From: Lojkania enalia
Lineage: Eukaryota; Ascomycota; Dothideomycetes; Pleosporales
Direction of reading: 5' to 3'
Length of the DNA stretch: 60,387 nucleotides
NCBI GenBank assembly: GCA_010094045.1
Contig: ML986766.1
Coordinates: 33,175 to 93,561 of the forward strand
A program made the position numbers and the translations under genes. Of this stretch, positions 56,401 through 60,387 are shown piece by piece; position 1 is the stretch's first letter; each line of letters begins with the position of its first letter. Below the pieces are notes generated by a model, which ran no database searches, was not told where the DNA came from, and saw only the letters and a program-made list of their open reading frames with translations.

Positions 56401-59400
56401 TACTCTCTATTACTTAAACGCAGTAATAATTGCGAATAGTTTCTTATTATAGATTTCTTAGTTTAGTTTTAAACTGGATAAAATCTTACTATAGAATACT
56501 ATAGGGTACTATTTTCTATTAGGATATTTTTGTAACAGTACTCCTATAACTATTCTATTAGAGACGTTAGTTTCTATTTTTATTTCTAACGTAGGATTAA
56601 AGTAGTAGAGTATAGGTATACTTAATATAACTAACTTTAATTTCTTAAAGATAATATCACATTTTAAAGTCTATATAAAAGAGGTTATAGGGTTCTATAG
56701 TATAATAATTAGCTTTATAACACGCGAGAATTCTGGTATAAACTGTTAATAGAATCTAGTAAAACCTAAGAAGGATTTTACACCCGTTATAGTAGTAGGT
56801 AGCTGCTAGTTATATAGTACTTCTACCTTCTCTAAATTAACCTTAAGGCCTTTATTTAATAGAATATAGCTAAGGTATTTAGTTTAAGTAATATAGAATT
56901 CGCTCTTTTTAATATCAACTTGTAACCCTGCTTAATATAATCTCTTAAGAACTTTCTTAACGTAGATAGTATATATTACCTCGTTTTCGGAGTAGATAAG
57001 AATATCGTCTAGATAAGTAATATAGAAGTTATCTAGGTAGTCGATTAGTACGTTATTTATATAGTACTAGTAAGTTGCTAGGCTATTATATAATCTAAAA
57101 GGTAGAATTTTATACTTATAGGTTTTGTATCGAGTCTAAAAAGTAGTATATTTCTTAGAACTAGAGTTTATTCTAATCTTATTAAAGGCTGCGCGAATGT
57201 TAAACTTAGTAAAAATTACTACTTTAGTAGGTTTAGATAGGAGTTTATCTATATACGGTATTAGATATATATTCTTATAGGTAAGAGTATTAAGTTTATA
57301 ATAATCTATATAGATATATAGGTTACTATTAGGTTTATAAATATAAAAGATTAGAGATATAAAAGAGCTCTAACTCTACTTAATATACTTATACCGTAGA
57401 TTATCTATAATATACTTCTTAGTTACCTCCAGCTTCTTAATATTCTACTTATATAACGGGCTATAACTATTAGGGAGGGGTTTTATAAGGATAATCTTAT
57501 AATTATAAGAGTAGTATTCTAGTAATTAATAAGCCGCAGTTTTGCTAAATATATCCTAATATCTATAGTATTTAGATAATAATCGGAGATTTACTAGTAC
57601 TTCGTTTTTAGCCTTATCTTCTAGCTCTAGGGCTTACTTATCTTTAATTAGCTGCTCGATTTCGTATAGAGACATAGAGAAAAACTTATTCTCTTTTCTC
57701 TTTATATTAAAGTAGAAAGTATTAGCTAAGATAAGAGTAATAATAGAAGAATAAACTTTCTTTAGATTAGGTTCGGACTTTATTATATATAGGCGTACAG
57801 GAGCTCTAAGCTTATTTAGGCTATAGGCTATAAGAGACTAATATAATTTTAGCAGTCTTAATAGACTTTTAATATAATAGATAGTCGGACTATAAGACTA
57901 CTAATACTAATTCTTTTCTTATAGAGCGTCGCGTTGCTAGATATCTAGCTCTACCTTCTTATTATATACTAGCTAAGTTAATTATATAAGAAGAGGAGGT
58001 AAAGGATTATAAGTAGTAGGATACTTAGAGGGCTATATAATCCGATTCTTATCTATATTTAGCTGGAGTTGAAAATAATATAACTATTTAATACTAATAA
58101 TACAATCCTAAATACCTAGATCTATAATAATAAATAGATAGTTTTAGATAGTTCTCCCATTAATTCACAGGTATAAGTAGATATACTAATTAACTAAAGT
58201 TTAGATTCGGTCCTAAAAACCTTTAATAGTAATTTTAAAGGGTAAGTACTATATTAATATATATAGGGCTTAGGAGAGTAATCTAGCTACTATAGAATTA
58301 AGGAATAGAAAGCCTTAGGTGCTAGTATTAATAAGGGCGTTTAGTTATATACCAACGTCTTTTAAATATAGAATAGTAGAGATTTAGAAGTACTTTCCTC
58401 TAAATAAATGTAATAAATTGATATTTAATAAATTATACTTACTTAAGCCTAGAATAGAGAGTTTTTCTAGACGTTTCTATTTCCCACCTAAGAACTATCT
58501 AGGTAGTACTTATTTACGTCTAGAAACTCTTCTTCCTTAATCTTCTCTTATTTAACCTCTATCTCTTATACTTTAAAGACTATATATTCGTTTATAAAGT
58601 ATTCTAGTTTACTATAGTTATAGTAATTACCTAGGGTTGTATACCTTTTAAGTGCGGAAGTTTTACTAGGTTATTAGAAAGTAATCGTAGTAGAATAAGG
58701 TATTAATACTAGAGTAGATTAGGGTAGTATTAGATTATAGGTTACCTTAAATAAACTCTTAGAAACCTTCTAGTACTAATCCGAATTTATTTTAGCTACA
58801 ACCTATAAGCTAACAGTTTATTTTAGAAGATTAGAAATACTTCTCCTTTCTATATTATAGGTTGTTAAGTAGGTAACTATAATATTAAAAGAGCCTTTCT
58901 ATATAAGCTTAAAGCTAAGGTTTAGTATTTTTAGGCTAGAGAGGATCTTATCCTATAGGTAGAAGAACTACTTAGATTAGGATACGGATCCCCTAATAGC
59001 TGTACTAATAAAGTAAGCTTTAAAAGTTAAGAATACTTCTCCCTTATTTATCCTTAGAACCTAAAACGCCTATTATACCTCTATCTCTTTATTACCTATA
59101 ATAAAATACGATTATAAAAGTAAAATTATTTCTTTAGCATTTTTAAACTAATACTAGTCCGATTTAGCTAGGTATTTTAGCTCTAAATACCCTTTTATAG
59201 TACTAGAAGTATATCCCTATACTAATACTATATATATATACTCTATTAGATAGTAATCTATATTAATCTTAAGTCGGTCTAAAATTAAGGCTTGCTATTA
59301 TTTAAATATAGGTTTGCTACTATTTATAAGACTTTTAATTTTAAGTATACGTTTAATAAGGTAGACTTAAGAGAGTTTAAGAATAGCTAAGAGGTTTCTT

Positions 59401-60041
59401 ACTAGGGGAGTTATAAAAGTTTCTTAGCGTATTATTAGTTCTAATTTAGTAGTTTATAGAGGTTAATCGGAACTAGCAGTTCTCTATTATATTAAGCATA
59501 CGATCTTCTCTTATAAAATTATAATTTATTCCTTAAGAGTTAGTTTACTCTAATTTTCTTTTAAATTAGATAGGTTCTTTATTATAGGCTTTATAGAGAG
59601 GGGTCTACCTATTATAGGGCCCCCTATAGGAGGTAATAGTTGTTCTATACGTATAGATAGAAGTTTACTCTTACTATAACTTACGCGTGTATTAGTTCTA
59701 GTATAGAAATTAGAAGGTAAGTTATAGTTAGATATTAGTAGTTACCTCTAATTCTAATAGATTATTAGTAGTTTCTAAGTTTCTATCTAGGTGTACTTTA
59801 TACGGCTTTTCCGAAGGTAATCCTAATTATAGGAGATAGAAAGTTCTAAACCTAAAGATTTTAGTTAATAAAAGGTTTTTAAAATTCTATCTAAATAATT
59901 AAATAATTTAATATAATAGTATATAAATATTATAACCTAAACTAAATCGGGTATATTTTAAATTTAGATATAGTTAAATAAATAATTAATATAATATTAT
60001 TAAAGAGGCTATTACTAGTAGTATTAAATTCTTCTATATAA

Positions 60042-60323
60042 TATAATAGTATAGGTAAGATAATAGGTCCAAATATAGTACGAATCTACTTAGAGGTATA
60101 TAGGAGTATATAGGGGTTTAGGGACCTAAAAATTCTATTAACACCTATAAGCCTTATATAAAAGAATATAGAAGAACTACTAAGCTACTTAGGAGGGAGT
60201 ATACAACTATATATAGAAGGGAAAAGGAACGGAGCCGGGGGTAGGATAAGATAAGTAAAAAGCTTTAGGATAAGATTACATATAAAGCTTTTCGTGGAAC
60301 GATTTCTTCGCATTATTATATTA
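60042..60323 (-). repeat. 5' LTR of element B' (282 bp)
   Basis: Partner of 53143-53424; the first TG is mutated to TA, as RIP would do. Sequence after 60323 (to the window end) is A+T-rich and unidentified. Confidence 0.87.
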
Positions 60324-60387
60324 TCTAGCTTACTTCTTTTATAATAGTTATTGCCGCGAGTTGTAGATAATTATATACTATACTTCC

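Larger units (their letters stand above)
53143..60323 (-). mobile_element. Full-length RIP-degraded Gypsy element B' (7181 bp)
   Basis: Bounded by 282-bp direct repeats (53143-53424 and 60042-60323). On the minus strand the interior holds a reverse transcriptase remnant (about 56900-57230; FYITYLDDILIYSE with the YLDD catalytic motif). Integrase and chromodomain remnants follow nearer 53500-55300, which match element B. The C-run at 53425-53430 is the complement of a purine tract and marks 53143-53424 as the 3' LTR. Stops are dense throughout. Confidence 0.87.

Noticed and set aside
53143..60323. A perfect target duplication around element B'
   Set aside because: ATTATC-like bases occur on both sides, but the 3' LTR end cannot be fixed in such A/T sequence, so no duplication is claimed.
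1..60387. tRNA, rRNA or other structural RNA genes
   Set aside because: None recognised by eye; a covariance-model scan would be needed to exclude them.

Overview
This is nuclear DNA of a filamentous ascomycete (Pezizomycotina). Genes are split by short introns (45-114 bp, GT-AG). The core genes are typical fungal secondary-metabolism families. Both ends are extremely A+T-rich retrotransposon wrecks in which CAA/CAG/TGG codons have become stops, the pattern left by repeat-induced point mutation (RIP). I cannot name the species or the product.

Layout. 1-8234: a decayed chromodomain Gypsy element (B) with a second Gypsy element (A, 568-6071) nested in it. 9080-10557: remnant of a pogo/Fot1-type transposase. 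10670-11751: end of another chromovirus with a 303-bp LTR. 11823-49044: a gene-dense island of normal base composition. 50150-51060: a second pogo/Fot1-type remnant, inverted relative to the first. 53143-60323: a complete but RIP-mutated 7.2-kb Gypsy element (B'), the same family as B but in opposite orientation.

The island is a candidate biosynthetic gene cluster. Its core is a five-exon, about 4012-residue hybrid PKS-NRPS (17188-29466; KS-AT-DH-MT-degenerate ER-KR-ACP-C-A-T-R). Around it lie an MFS exporter (11823-13667), a Gfo/Idh/MocA dehydrogenase (14504-15867), two berberine-bridge-type secreted flavoenzymes (31810-33678 and 34621-36378), a 2-oxoglutarate/Fe(II) oxygenase (37197-38255), an FAD monooxygenase (39238-40711), an AflR-like Zn2Cys6 regulator (42092-43573), a GMC oxidoreductase (45366-47313) and an aldo/keto reductase (48024-49044). 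There is no P450 and no stand-alone enoyl reductase in the window.

Inferred pathway logic. The PKS half makes a methylated chain that should stay unsaturated, because the ER is degenerate and no trans-ER gene is visible. The NRPS half joins it to an amino acid or analogue. The terminal reductase-type domain releases the product. Up to seven redox enzymes then tailor it, the MFS protein exports it, and the Zn2Cys6 protein switches the set on. The GMC and AKR genes lie beyond the regulator and may or may not belong.

Three copies of a short (179-204 bp) solo LTR with perfect 5-bp target duplications were found. One sits in the RIP-mutated element B and two bracket the first flavoenzyme gene. 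All CDS spans below include introns; exon limits were placed by reading frame and splice consensus and are not confirmed by transcripts.
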